Below are positions 48,341-57,166 of a stretch of 64,000 nucleotides of DNA, piece by piece. The notes under the pieces were generated by a model that saw only the letters and a program-made list of their open reading frames with translations, was not told the DNA's origin and did no database searches. Position numbers and translations under genes: made by a program. Each line of letters starts with the position of its first letter. The first letter of the stretch is position 1. Where the stretch lies: positions 87,001 through 151,000 of the forward strand of contig JAJXYC010000012.1 of NCBI GenBank assembly GCA_021780815.1, read 5' to 3'. The DNA comes from Bacteroidota bacterium. GTDB lineage: Bacteria; Bacteroidota; Ignavibacteria; Kapaibacteriales; UBA2268.

Positions 48341-48634
48341 ATGAAAAACCAAATCATCGCAAAACCCAAAATAGCAGACTTTATAAGTTTCAAAATTGAG
48401 ATTCCTGCAAAGTATTTATCTGCCGATGGTGAATTGCATTATATCGTAGAAGAAGAGCAAAATGCGCTTTTCCAATATTTGCTAAATATTTTTTTTAGAA
48501 AAATTAAAAATCAAAAGTTTTTCAACAAAAATATTGTTGCTGAATTGGAATATCTTTGTGAGAGTTACTTTGATTTCAAATATAGTGAAAGTTTAGAAAG
48601 TCAAGATTTAATTGATGATTATGATAATTTTTAA
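48341..48634 (+). CDS. Small protein of the XRE/Mor cassette, unknown
   Basis: 97-residue acidic protein, family not recognised. The chain begins MKNQIIAKPKIADFISFKI. It has the segment IPAKYLSADGELHYIVEEEQ, a helical middle part, and an acidic tail (SLESQDLIDDYDNF). No membrane span or cysteine pattern is visible. GAGG sits just before the ATG. The next gene starts 15 bases downstream with its own strong site, so the two form one transcript under the palindromic control region. Confidence 0.6.
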   Translation: MKNQIIAKPKIADFISFKIEIPAKYLSADGELHYIVEEEQNALFQYLLNIFFRKIKNQKFFNKNIVAELEYLCESYFDFKYSESLESQDLIDDYDNF

Positions 48635-48649
48635 TTAATTGGAGGAAAG

Positions 48650-48949
48650 ATGAAAGATAAAATTAATTTAGTGCAGTATGAGGATTTAACGCCTGATTTG
48701 CAATTAATTGCAGATGCTTTTGATATGAATATTGTCCATTCTATGTTAAGAGAACTTTCGGGAATGTATTTGTATATTCCTAATTTATCTCGCTTGGAAA
48801 GTTTTATTTTGCGATATTTACAAGAAAACATTAACAGACCAGTTAAGCAAGTAGCATTAGAACTGGGTGTTAGCGCTCAATATCTTTGGAAACTAAAAAG
48901 AGAAAAACTAAACAAAAAAATACAATACGAAAAACGTCAAAAGAAATAA
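48650..48949 (+). CDS. Mor-like (Mu middle-operon regulator type) DNA-binding protein
   Basis: 99-residue protein. An N-terminal helical part (YEDLTPDLQLIADAFDMNIV) contains the ELSGMYLYIPNLSR block that aligns with the Mor/Martha domain of phage Mu activators. A C-terminal HTH follows: VKQVALELGVSAQYLWKLKR. The tail is strongly basic. GGAGGAAAG before the ATG is a strong binding site. Mor proteins activate phage middle promoters; here the family match is by eye. It points to phage or element origin of the cassette. Confidence 0.6.
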   Translation: MKDKINLVQYEDLTPDLQLIADAFDMNIVHSMLRELSGMYLYIPNLSRLESFILRYLQENINRPVKQVALELGVSAQYLWKLKREKLNKKIQYEKRQKK

Positions 48950-48955
48950 CTTTGC

Positions 48956-48963
48956 TAATTTTG
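48956..48963 (+). promoter_or_regulatory. -7 element before leuC
   Basis: TAATTTTG fits TAnnTTTG 26 bases before the leuC ATG. No TTTG is seen at the -33 distance, so read-through from the cassette is also possible. Confidence 0.45.
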
Positions 48964-48989
48964 TATTTTAGTTTAGATAAGGAAAACTT

Positions 48990-50288
48990 ATGGGTTTGAC
49001 TTTAGTACAAAAAATATTATCGAAAGCAAGTGGAGTAGAAACCGTAGCAGTAGGTTCGGTTATTGAACCAAGAGTAAGTTTAGCAATGTCGCACGAAAAT
49101 GCTGCACTGGTAATTAACCAATTTAATGAAATTTATAAAAACACGGGTCTGCCTACAAAAGTGTGGGATCCGACCAAGATAGCAATTATTTTTGACCATC
49201 GTATTCCCGCAGAAAGCAAAAAAACTGCGACAAATCAAAAATTAATTAGAGAATTTGTAAAAGAACAAGGAATAACAAAGTTTCATGATATTCGTGGTGA
49301 CGAAGGTGGGATATGCCATCAAGTCTTACCCGAAAATGGTTACGTTTTACCAAATACTGTTCTTGTTGGGACAGATAGTCATACTACTACTCACGGTGCA
49401 TTGGGCGCTTTTGCTTTTGGAATTGGGGCTACCGAGATGGCTTCTGTCTGGGCATTAGGGAGCGTTTTGAATGTAGAAGTTCCTGCTTCAATTAAAGTTA
49501 TTGTAAATGGTAAAATTCCAAAAGGGGTTTATGCGAAAGATATAATTTTATTCCTAATTGGTAAATTAACCAATCAAGGAGCAAATTACAAAGTCATTGA
49601 ATTTCACGGAGAAGCAATTAAATCAATGCCCACTTCTGGTCGTTTAACTTTGTCTAATATGGCAGTTGAAACTGGTGCTACTGCTGGAATTATACCACCC
49701 GATAAAGAAACTGTTCGATATCTAAGAACTATTGCTAATTATCAAGGTGAAATTGATATGCTTCAACCTGATGAAAATGCTGAATATGCAGATGTGATTG
49801 AATTTGATGTTTCCAATCTTTCTCCCCAAGTTGCTGCACCTAATTTTGTTGATAATGTTAAGCCAATTAAAGAAGTTGAAGGAACACCAATTGACCAAGT
49901 TGTCATTGGTTCTTGTACAAATGGAAGAATTGAAGATTTAAAAGAAGCGGCAGATATTATTCGTGGCAAAAAAGTTGCAAAAGAAACTCGTATGCTTGTT
50001 TTCCCTGCTTCTTATAGAGCTTATGAAGATGCTTTACATAAAGGTTATATTGAAGATTTTATAAAAGCTGGGGCTGTGGTTATGAATCCCGGGTGCGGTC
50101 CTTGTTTAGGTATTCATCAAGGAGCATTAGGCGATGGCGAACGTGCTTTTTCAACTACTAATCGAAATTTTAAAGGAAGAATGGGTAATCCTGATGCAGA
50201 AGTGTACCTCGGCTCACCGGCAGCTGCTGCCGCTACTGCTGTTTTTGGTGTAATAACTGACCCAAGAAAATTACAGGAGGGAAAATAA
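48990..50288 (+). CDS. leuC: 3-isopropylmalate dehydratase large subunit (LeuC/homoaconitase type)
   Basis: Aconitase-family enzyme of leucine synthesis, 432 residues, the shorter archaeal-type LeuC/HacA form. The [4Fe-4S] cysteines lie in VIGSCTNGR and NPGCGPCLG. The substrate-binding motifs are VGTDSHTTTHGALGAFAFG and GSPAAAAATA. Homoaconitase of lysine synthesis is a close relative, so leucine versus lysine use cannot be separated by sequence alone. AAGGA precedes the ATG. leuD follows immediately. Confidence 0.88.
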   Translation: MGLTLVQKILSKASGVETVAVGSVIEPRVSLAMSHENAALVINQFNEIYKNTGLPTKVWDPTKIAIIFDHRIPAESKKTATNQKLIREFVKEQGITKFHDIRGDEGGICHQVLPENGYVLPNTVLVGTDSHTTTHGALGAFAFGIGATEMASVWALGSVLNVEVPASIKVIVNGKIPKGVYAKDIILFLIGKLTNQGANYKVIEFHGEAIKSMPTSGRLTLSNMAVETGATAGIIPPDKETVRYLRTIANYQGEIDMLQPDENAEYADVIEFDVSNLSPQVAAPNFVDNVKPIKEVEGTPIDQVVIGSCTNGRIEDLKEAADIIRGKKVAKETRMLVFPASYRAYEDALHKGYIEDFIKAGAVVMNPGCGPCLGIHQGALGDGERAFSTTNRNFKGRMGNPDAEVYLGSPAAAAATAVFGVITDPRKLQEGK

Positions 50289-50780
50289 ATGAAAGTGATT
50301 TATAAGTTAGGAGACGATATCTCTACCGACCATATTTATCCCGGTCGTTATATGGCTACTGTTTTGCCTACTGAAACACCGCAATATGCTTTTAGCGATT
50401 TGCAAGATTTAAATACGATTTTAAATGAAGGCGACAAATCTCAAACTCGGATAATTGTTGCTGGTAGTAATTTCGGAACAGGTTCTTCTCGTGAACAAGC
50501 AGTTTCTACACTTGTTGGTCATAATTTATTGATTGTAGCTCGTAATTTTGCTCGTATATTTTTTCAAAATTCTATTAATTTAGGGTTGAAAACAATTATT
50601 TGTCCAACTATTGAGGCTAATGTAGGCGATAATTTAGATTTTTTCGATAATAAAATTGTAAATTCAACTTCTGGTAAAGAATTTCCTATTATACCAATCC
50701 CAGAAGCTCGTAAAGCAATTGTTGAAGCAGGTGGTTTAATTTCTTATACTCGCAAATTGGTTTTAGAAAGACAAAAATAA
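50289..50780 (+). CDS. leuD: 3-isopropylmalate dehydratase small subunit
   Basis: Swivel-domain subunit, 163 residues, that pairs with the large subunit. GDDISTDHIYPGRYMA and IVAGSNFGTGSSREQAV are the signature motifs; ARNFARIFFQNSINLGL is conserved. The ATG directly follows the leuC stop, and GGAGGG lies within leuC's last codons, so translation is coupled. A strong terminator follows at 50825. Confidence 0.9.
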   Translation: MKVIYKLGDDISTDHIYPGRYMATVLPTETPQYAFSDLQDLNTILNEGDKSQTRIIVAGSNFGTGSSREQAVSTLVGHNLLIVARNFARIFFQNSINLGLKTIICPTIEANVGDNLDFFDNKIVNSTSGKEFPIIPIPEARKAIVEAGGLISYTRKLVLERQK

Positions 50781-50824
50781 ATATTACAATATTGTGCAAT
50801 TATTTATTTACTCGAAAAATTTCA

Positions 50825-50862
50825 ACAGATATTATTTCCTAAAATAATATCTGTTTTTTTTC
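50825..50862 (+). terminator. Terminator after leuD
   Basis: A 13-base perfect stem (50825-50837 with 50842-50854), loop CCTA, then eight T's. It separates leuCD from the metal-efflux operon. Confidence 0.93.
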
Positions 50863-51007
50863 TATTTCTTTTTACAACAAATTATTATTTAATATTCGCA
50901 AGAACAGATATTTTGAAATATTGCTTGGGAACAATATTGTTTCCAAGTGTTTTTAAGGGATTGTTTGAATTAATTAAATATTTAAAAATATTATCAAAAA
51001 AAATCAT

Positions 51008-51015
51008 TAATTTTG
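51008..51015 (+). promoter_or_regulatory. -7 element before the metal-efflux operon
   Basis: TAATTTTG at 51008-51015 fits TAnnTTTG about 33 bases before the small-gene ATG at 51049. No -33 element at normal spacing. Confidence 0.4.
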
Positions 51016-51048
51016 TAATTATAACTAAATTAAAATATTAACTGAAGA

Positions 51049-51366
51049 ATGGAAAAAATAACAATAATAATATTATCAATATTCTCATTTTTATTTTTGC
51101 ATTCCGAATTGGGGTTATTGAAAAATTGCCCTGACCATCATAAAAATCATGATGTATGTGAAATCTTACGAGATTCCGATAATATTCGTACATTTGATTA
51201 TAATAATTTCTCCCAGAATTTGCATATGCTAATACCCACTTCATTTTATAAAGATGAAGGATATTTTGAGTTACCAAACATACAAATATATTATTTACTC
51301 AAATCTAATCAATATTTATCAAATCCACCTAAAATAATAATTTTACTCAAGACATTACTGATTTGA
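51049..51366 (+). CDS. Small exported His/Cys-rich protein heading the efflux operon
   Basis: 105-residue protein. A signal or anchor segment (ITIIILSIFSFLFLHSE) leads to a short motif CPDHHKNHDVC, with two cysteines and three histidines in 11 residues, a good soft-metal ligand set. The tail ends SNPPKIIILLKTLL, similar to the PPPK ending of the small protein at 32488. The family is unknown to me. It precedes the TolC-type gene by 73 bases. A metal-binding or sensing helper for the pump is likely from context, but this is inference. Confidence 0.6.
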   Translation: MEKITIIILSIFSFLFLHSELGLLKNCPDHHKNHDVCEILRDSDNIRTFDYNNFSQNLHMLIPTSFYKDEGYFELPNIQIYYLLKSNQYLSNPPKIIILLKTLLI

Positions 51367-51439
51367 CATTATCTTTCCATCTCAATAAGTCATTTCATAT
51401 AATTTAAATTAAAAAAATATTTTAATAAAGGAGAAAATA

Positions 51440-52705
51440 ATGAGAAAATCATATTTCTTGTTTTTTTCAATTTTTATTGTTTCACATATTATCAATCAAA
51501 ATGTGATTTTAGCACAAGATAAAATTGAAAATCTAACACTTAACGAAGCAATAAAAATTGGTTTAGAGAACAACCCTTCAATTCAATCAGCCAATGCAAA
51601 GGTATTAGCCTCAGAAGGGAGATTTTGGGACGAAATTTCTTTACCGAGACCTGAAATAAGTTACGAAAACCAATGGCTTCCTTCTGGCAATATATTTAAT
51701 GATTTTGGTGAAAAAACTTTTGCAATATCCCAACATATGGAATTTCCTTCAATTTACTTTTTAAAAGGAAGTAAATCAAAAAAAGAGGAAGGAAAAAGTA
51801 AAATTGAATATAATTTGAAGGAAATTGAATTAATAAGAAAAATCAAAACTGCATACTATAAAGCATTATATAACAAATTAATATTAACTTCTGCAGAAGA
51901 AAATCTTTCAATATCGCAAAATTTTTTAAAAAAAACTGAAATTAAAGCAAATATCGGTGAAGGTAGTAAATTAGAAACAATGACTGCCAAAGTTCAACTT
52001 TCTGAAGCCAACAGTAATTTGGGAATTTACAAAAATGAATATAGTAAATCGCTCGAAGAATTAATATTTTCTATGGGTTTAAAATCAAACACTCACAGTA
52101 ATTTCAATTTGACCGATTCACTTTCGTTTGTTAATTATGAAAATGTAATTCAAAACTATTGTTCAAATTTTTCATCAAATCTTCAAATAACATTAGATAA
52201 AAAGAACAAGGAAATATTGGAAGTAGAAGAAAGTCTAGCGTCTTCATCATTTTTACCAGATATTAATTTCAGTTATTACCTTCAATCAAGAGACAATAAT
52301 AATGGATATTATGGTGTATCGTTAGGCATCAGTGTTCCACTTTGGTTTATGTTCGAACAAAGAGGGAAAATCCAAGAAGCGAAAGCAAACTACAAAACTG
52401 CCGAATATAATTTAAAACAAACAATAAACCAAGAGAATTATAAAATTCAAAATTCTTTAAAAGATTTTGAAAATAATTTGGAGCAAGTCAATCTATATAC
52501 AGAAGAAATTATTCCGCAAGCAAATGAAATATTTAGGACAGCTTCCGAAAGTTACAATGCAGGCGAAGCAAATTACATAGAATTTCTACAAGCGAAACAA
52601 ACTTTATTAAATGCACAGAATAACTACAATAAAGCTTTGCTTAATTATTATCTTTCAATTTTTGAAATTGAAGAAATTATTGGTAAAAATATTATTTTAA
52701 ATTAA
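51440..52705 (+). CDS. Outer-membrane efflux protein (TolC/CusC family)
   Basis: Outer-membrane channel of a tripartite pump, 421 residues. A signal peptide (FLFFSIFIVSHIINQNVILA) precedes TolC repeats: LTLNEAIKIGLENNPSIQSA in the first half and ASESYNAGEANYIEFLQAKQ in the second. No lipobox cysteine is seen. AAAGGAG precedes the ATG. Together with the CusB- and CusA-type genes downstream it forms a channel through both membranes. Confidence 0.9.
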   Translation: MRKSYFLFFSIFIVSHIINQNVILAQDKIENLTLNEAIKIGLENNPSIQSANAKVLASEGRFWDEISLPRPEISYENQWLPSGNIFNDFGEKTFAISQHMEFPSIYFLKGSKSKKEEGKSKIEYNLKEIELIRKIKTAYYKALYNKLILTSAEENLSISQNFLKKTEIKANIGEGSKLETMTAKVQLSEANSNLGIYKNEYSKSLEELIFSMGLKSNTHSNFNLTDSLSFVNYENVIQNYCSNFSSNLQITLDKKNKEILEVEESLASSSFLPDINFSYYLQSRDNNNGYYGVSLGISVPLWFMFEQRGKIQEAKANYKTAEYNLKQTINQENYKIQNSLKDFENNLEQVNLYTEEIIPQANEIFRTASESYNAGEANYIEFLQAKQTLLNAQNNYNKALLNYYLSIFEIEEIIGKNIILN

Positions 52706-52719
52706 CATTAGGAATAAAC

Positions 52720-53931
52720 ATGAAACATCAAAATAATAAAAATACTTTCGTTGCAAATTTCTTTTTTAAATTTTTTCCCCTACTTTTTATCACTTCAATA
52801 TTGCTAAATAGTTGTAATAATAGGGGAAAATTGCCTGAAAATGCAAATAAAGAAAATACAAATTTAGGGAAGAACAGTCGGGTTACACTTTCTAAGGAAT
52901 CTGCACGACTAATTAATTTAGAAACCGCACCAGTCAAAATTGAAAAGATTACTGGTGAACTTACTATTCCTGCCACTGTTGAGCCAAATCAAGATTTGGA
53001 AGCAGAAGTTGGCTCATTAATTCAAGGAAGAGTTCAAAAGCTTTTCGTAAAAATTGGAGACTTCGTCAAATCAGGTCAAGTTCTTATGACACTTGAAGGT
53101 CTTGATATTGGGACAATTAAAGCAGATTACTTAAAGGCAAAAGCATCATTAGACTTTACAAAAAGTGCTTACGAGCGTCAGAAAAAACTATACGACAATC
53201 AAATAGGTTCACAAAAAACTCTTTTGGAAACTCAATCCGAGTATCAGAAAGCATTAGCAGAGTTCAACGCCGAAGATAAAAAGATTCACTCAATTGGTTT
53301 GACAGATAAAGATGTTTTGAACGAACAAAATAATTTAGACCATTCATCAGGCACATTGCAAATTAAATCACCAATAAGTGGATTTATAGTGGAAAGGAAT
53401 ATTGTTCTTGGGCAACTAATTGATGCAAATACAAACGCTTTTAAAATTGTTAATACAAATTCTGTTTGGATTGATGGACAAGCTTACGAAAAAGATTTAA
53501 ACAAAATTAGTAAGAAAACTTCGGCAATCTTTACAACTTCTGTTTATCCAACAGAAAAATTTCACGGCAATATAATTTATATAGGTCAAGCAATTGATGA
53601 AAAATCAAGGACATTGCTTATTCGCGGAGAATTTACAAATATTCAAAACAAATTAAAACCACAGATGTTTGGAGACTTAAAGATTCCAATCGGCGATAAT
53701 TCTTTCTCACTCACTGTCCCCGAAGAATCAGTTGTAAAGGAAGATGGGACAAATTATGTTTTCGTCCAGATTAACGATACAACTTTTGAACAGAGAAATG
53801 TGTTAATCGGTACAAATTTCAAAGATAAAATTGAAATTAAAGAAGGACTTAAAGAAGGAGATATAATTGTTTCAAAAGGTGTTTTCTATCTTAAAAGTGA
53901 ATTAAAGAAAGAAGATTTGGAGGGAGATTAA
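52720..53931 (+). CDS. RND efflux periplasmic adaptor (CusB/CzcB type), lipoprotein
   Basis: Membrane-fusion protein, 403 residues. The signal ends in the lipobox LLNSC, so it is lipid-anchored. Residues about 80-130 form the lipoyl-like half (LIQGRVQKLFVKIGDFVKSG), with a helical hairpin (KASLDFTKSAYERQKKLYDN) and then the second lipoyl half (IKSPISGFIVERNIVLGQLI). Beta-barrel and membrane-proximal domains complete it. It joins the outer channel to the pump. There is no separate N-terminal methionine/His-rich metal-binding tail, so metal specificity is not visible. Confidence 0.88.
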   Translation: MKHQNNKNTFVANFFFKFFPLLFITSILLNSCNNRGKLPENANKENTNLGKNSRVTLSKESARLINLETAPVKIEKITGELTIPATVEPNQDLEAEVGSLIQGRVQKLFVKIGDFVKSGQVLMTLEGLDIGTIKADYLKAKASLDFTKSAYERQKKLYDNQIGSQKTLLETQSEYQKALAEFNAEDKKIHSIGLTDKDVLNEQNNLDHSSGTLQIKSPISGFIVERNIVLGQLIDANTNAFKIVNTNSVWIDGQAYEKDLNKISKKTSAIFTTSVYPTEKFHGNIIYIGQAIDEKSRTLLIRGEFTNIQNKLKPQMFGDLKIPIGDNSFSLTVPEESVVKEDGTNYVFVQINDTTFEQRNVLIGTNFKDKIEIKEGLKEGDIIVSKGVFYLKSELKKEDLEGD

Positions 53932-53934
53932 ATT

Positions 53935-56900
53935 ATGCTTGAAAAAATCATAGATTTTACATTAAAGCAAAAAGGCTTAATTATTTTTATTGCGCTTTTA
54001 ATTGCCGTCTGTGGTATTTATGCTTATATTACCTTGCCAATTGATGCTTTTCCAGATGTTACTAATATTCAGGTGGAAATTATCAGTCATGCAGACGGTC
54101 TTTCTGCAATTGAAATTGAAAGAAACGTTACTTATCCTATTGAAATGGCATTGAAAGGTCTTCCGGATGTCGAACAAATGAGGTCTGTAACTAAATTCGG
54201 TTTATCTATCGTTACAATAATTTTTAAAGATAATGTTGATATTTATTTTGCGAGGCAATTAGTTTTTGAGCGATTGGGCGAAGCAAAAGAAAGTGTTCCT
54301 AAAGGTGTTGAAGTTGAAATGGGACCTATTGCCACTGTAATGGGAGAAATTTACCAATACACTCTTGAAGGAAAAATGCCAAAAGATTCATTAAAGCAAG
54401 TTGAATATCTAACTAAACTTCGCACTTTGCAAGAATGGACTATTACTCCATTACTCAAAAATATTCCAGGTGTCAATGAAATTAATTCTTTTGGTGGTTA
54501 TTTCAAACAATACCAAGTTATTATTTCACCTGAAAAACTATTAAAATATTCTCTTTCTGTTCAAGATGTTTTTTCTGCCATTGAAAATAATAATCAAAAT
54601 GTGGGTGGAAATATTCTTGAAAAAAATTCAGCACAATATATTATTCGCAGTGTTGGCTTAATCAAAAGTACTGATGATATTGGAAACATTGTCTTGGAAA
54701 CAACTCATGGAACACCAACTTATCTCAAAGATGTTGCTGAAGTTAAAATCGGTGAAGCGGTGAGAATGGGTGCTTCAATTGAAAATGGGACTAAGGAAAC
54801 TGTTGGCGGTATTGTTATGCTTCTCAGAGGTGCTAATAGTCGTGATGTTGTTCAAGAAGTTGAAAAAAAGATTAATGAAATTAATGAAAATAATATTCTC
54901 CCTGATGGGATAAAAATTGTACCATATTATGACCGTAGCGATATTATAAATTCAAGCGTAAATACGGTTAATGAAGCTTTACTTGAGGGTGCAATCCTTG
55001 TTCTTATTATCTTATATCTGCTTTTAAGAAGCTTTAGAGGTAGTATCGTCGTATTAATTGCACTTCCCCTTTCTTTACTTTCAACTTTTTTCATAATGAA
55101 ATTAGTTGGATTGAGTGCAAATTTAATGTCTCTTGGTGGATTAGCAATATCTATCGGTATGATTATAGATGCAACCATTATTCAAGTAGAAAATGTGCAA
55201 AGACATTTAAATGAAAGTAATGCTTCTCAAAATAAATTAAGGATAGTATTGAAAGCCATTTTAGAAGTTCGAAAGCCAAGTATATTTGGGGAATTAATTA
55301 TTGCGATTACATTTATTCCTATTCTTTCTCTGGAAGGAATTGAAGGAAAAATGTTTGCTCCTTTGGCTAAAACAGTTGCAATTGCTCTACTTTCTTCCTT
55401 GTTTCTTTCAATTTTTGTTATTCCTGCTCTTTGTTCATTTTTTCTGAAGCCTGAAGTTGAAAAAGAAAGCATTATAATGAAATTTGCTAAAAAAATGTAT
55501 ATCCCTATTTTACAATTTGTAATGAAAAATAAAATTGTTGTTTTAAGTATTAGTGGTGTTTTACTCATTTCCTCGCTTTTTGTTTTAACAAGATTAGGGA
55601 CAGAATTTATTCCAATTATGGATGAAGGTGCGTTTGATGCTGATGTTGCTTTATTGCCGGGTGTTTCCCTTGAGAAAGCATTAGAAATTAATGAATTGGT
55701 ATCAAAAACATTAAAAGAATTCCCTGAATTAGAAACTGTTGTTTGCAGAGTTGGGCAAACAGGAGTTGCTCTTGATGCAAGAGGAGTAGATAAAGCAGGT
55801 TATGTCGGCATTTTTAAACCAAAGAGCCAATGGAAAAGAAATCTTTCTCGTGAAGAGCTTACTAATGAGATGAGAGATTCTCTTGAAAAAATTCCAGGGA
55901 TCGCATTTAGTTTTAGTCAACCTATTCAATGTCGTATTGATGAATTAGTAGCAGGAACTAAAGCCCAATTAATTCTCAAAATCTTTGGTGAAAATATTGA
56001 TATTTTAAAAAAGAAATCTGATGCAATTGCAAAAGTACTTTCTTCTATTGATGGTGCAACCGATTTAATTACAGAAAAGATTTCTGGACAACCATATCTT
56101 ACAATAACAATTAATCGTGCTAAAATTGCAAGATACGGTTTAAACATTAGCGATATTCAAAATGTCATCGAAATTGCAGTTGCAGGGAAGGCTGCTTCTA
56201 CACTTTACGAAGAAGATAAAAGATTTGATATTACAGTTCGGTTACCTGAATCAAAAAGAAATTCAATAGAAGCAATTGAAAATATTTTTATTCCTACAAA
56301 AAATGGCACTAATATCCCGCTTGCCGAATTGGCTAATGTGTCTATGGTTGAAGGTCCGCTTCAAATTAGTCGTGAAGGCGGAATTCGTAGAATTGGAATT
56401 GAACTAAATATTTCAGGAAAAGATATTGGCTCTTTTGTTGCAGAAGCAAAACGTAAAATTAGAGAGAAAATTAAACTTCCCGACGGTTATTATATTACTT
56501 GGGGCGGTCAATTTGAGAATCAACAAAGAGCTATGGCTAAACTTATGATTATTGGACCTGTTGTTATTGGTTTAATCTTTCTTTTACTTTTCGTAACTTT
56601 CCGCTCAATTCGTTTAGCTTTATTAGTTATTTTCAATTTACCTTTTGCTTTAATTGGAGGTATTTTCTCTTTAAAGATTTCAAGTCTTTATCTTTCAGTA
56701 CCAGCTTCTGTTGGATTTATAGTCCTTTTTGGCGTCGCTGTATTAAATGGCGTTGTTTTAGTTTCACATATTACCCAATTACGAGAAGAAGGTCTTAACT
56801 TGCAAGATGCTGTTTTTAAAGGTAGTTTAAACAGATTAAGACCTGTTCTAATGACTGCTTCAATTGCAATCTTCAGTCTTATTCCTATGTTATTCGCAAC

Positions 56901-57039
56901 TGGAACTGGTTCGGAAATTCAAAAGCCATTAGCTACAGTTGTTGTAGGAGGACTGATAACTTCCACTCTTTTAACTTTACTTTTAATTCCTACTTTATAT
57001 GGTTGGTTCGAAAAAAGGGTAATCAAAGAAAGTATCTAA
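53935..57039 (+). CDS. Heavy-metal efflux RND pump (CusA/CzcA family)
   Basis: Inner-membrane proton-driven exporter of 1034 residues, near the family norm. Twelve spans are expected, with two large periplasmic loops. The transmembrane helix 4 motif IGMIIDATIIQVENVQRHL carries the Asp and Glu typical of heavy-metal RND pumps. Other family blocks are LPIDAFPDVTNIQVEI, GPIATVMGEIYQYTLEG and ISREGGIRRIGIELNISGKD. The ATG follows the adaptor gene by three bases, with GGAGGGAG as a strong site. Copper/silver versus zinc/cobalt cannot be separated here with certainty. Confidence 0.92.
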   Translation: MLEKIIDFTLKQKGLIIFIALLIAVCGIYAYITLPIDAFPDVTNIQVEIISHADGLSAIEIERNVTYPIEMALKGLPDVEQMRSVTKFGLSIVTIIFKDNVDIYFARQLVFERLGEAKESVPKGVEVEMGPIATVMGEIYQYTLEGKMPKDSLKQVEYLTKLRTLQEWTITPLLKNIPGVNEINSFGGYFKQYQVIISPEKLLKYSLSVQDVFSAIENNNQNVGGNILEKNSAQYIIRSVGLIKSTDDIGNIVLETTHGTPTYLKDVAEVKIGEAVRMGASIENGTKETVGGIVMLLRGANSRDVVQEVEKKINEINENNILPDGIKIVPYYDRSDIINSSVNTVNEALLEGAILVLIILYLLLRSFRGSIVVLIALPLSLLSTFFIMKLVGLSANLMSLGGLAISIGMIIDATIIQVENVQRHLNESNASQNKLRIVLKAILEVRKPSIFGELIIAITFIPILSLEGIEGKMFAPLAKTVAIALLSSLFLSIFVIPALCSFFLKPEVEKESIIMKFAKKMYIPILQFVMKNKIVVLSISGVLLISSLFVLTRLGTEFIPIMDEGAFDADVALLPGVSLEKALEINELVSKTLKEFPELETVVCRVGQTGVALDARGVDKAGYVGIFKPKSQWKRNLSREELTNEMRDSLEKIPGIAFSFSQPIQCRIDELVAGTKAQLILKIFGENIDILKKKSDAIAKVLSSIDGATDLITEKISGQPYLTITINRAKIARYGLNISDIQNVIEIAVAGKAASTLYEEDKRFDITVRLPESKRNSIEAIENIFIPTKNGTNIPLAELANVSMVEGPLQISREGGIRRIGIELNISGKDIGSFVAEAKRKIREKIKLPDGYYITWGGQFENQQRAMAKLMIIGPVVIGLIFLLLFVTFRSIRLALLVIFNLPFALIGGIFSLKISSLYLSVPASVGFIVLFGVAVLNGVVLVSHITQLREEGLNLQDAVFKGSLNRLRPVLMTASIAIFSLIPMLFATGTGSEIQKPLATVVVGGLITSTLLTLLLIPTLYGWFEKRVIKESI

Positions 57040-57112
57040 ATTGCATGAATTTTTAAATATACAATTAGAAAGGAATTACAAAGTTTAATTAAAATCACCC
57101 CTAATTTTAAAC

Positions 57113-57150
57113 ATAAAAAAAAGGTTGCCTAAAAGGCAACCTTTTTTTAT
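57113..57150. terminator. Bidirectional terminator between the pump and the giant secreted protein
   Basis: A-run plus GGTTGCC (57113-57129) pairs with GGCAACC plus T-run (57134-57150), loop TAAA. Both strands end in T-runs, as suits the two convergent genes. Confidence 0.9.
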
Positions 57151-57166
57151 GGGATAAGAACTTTTC

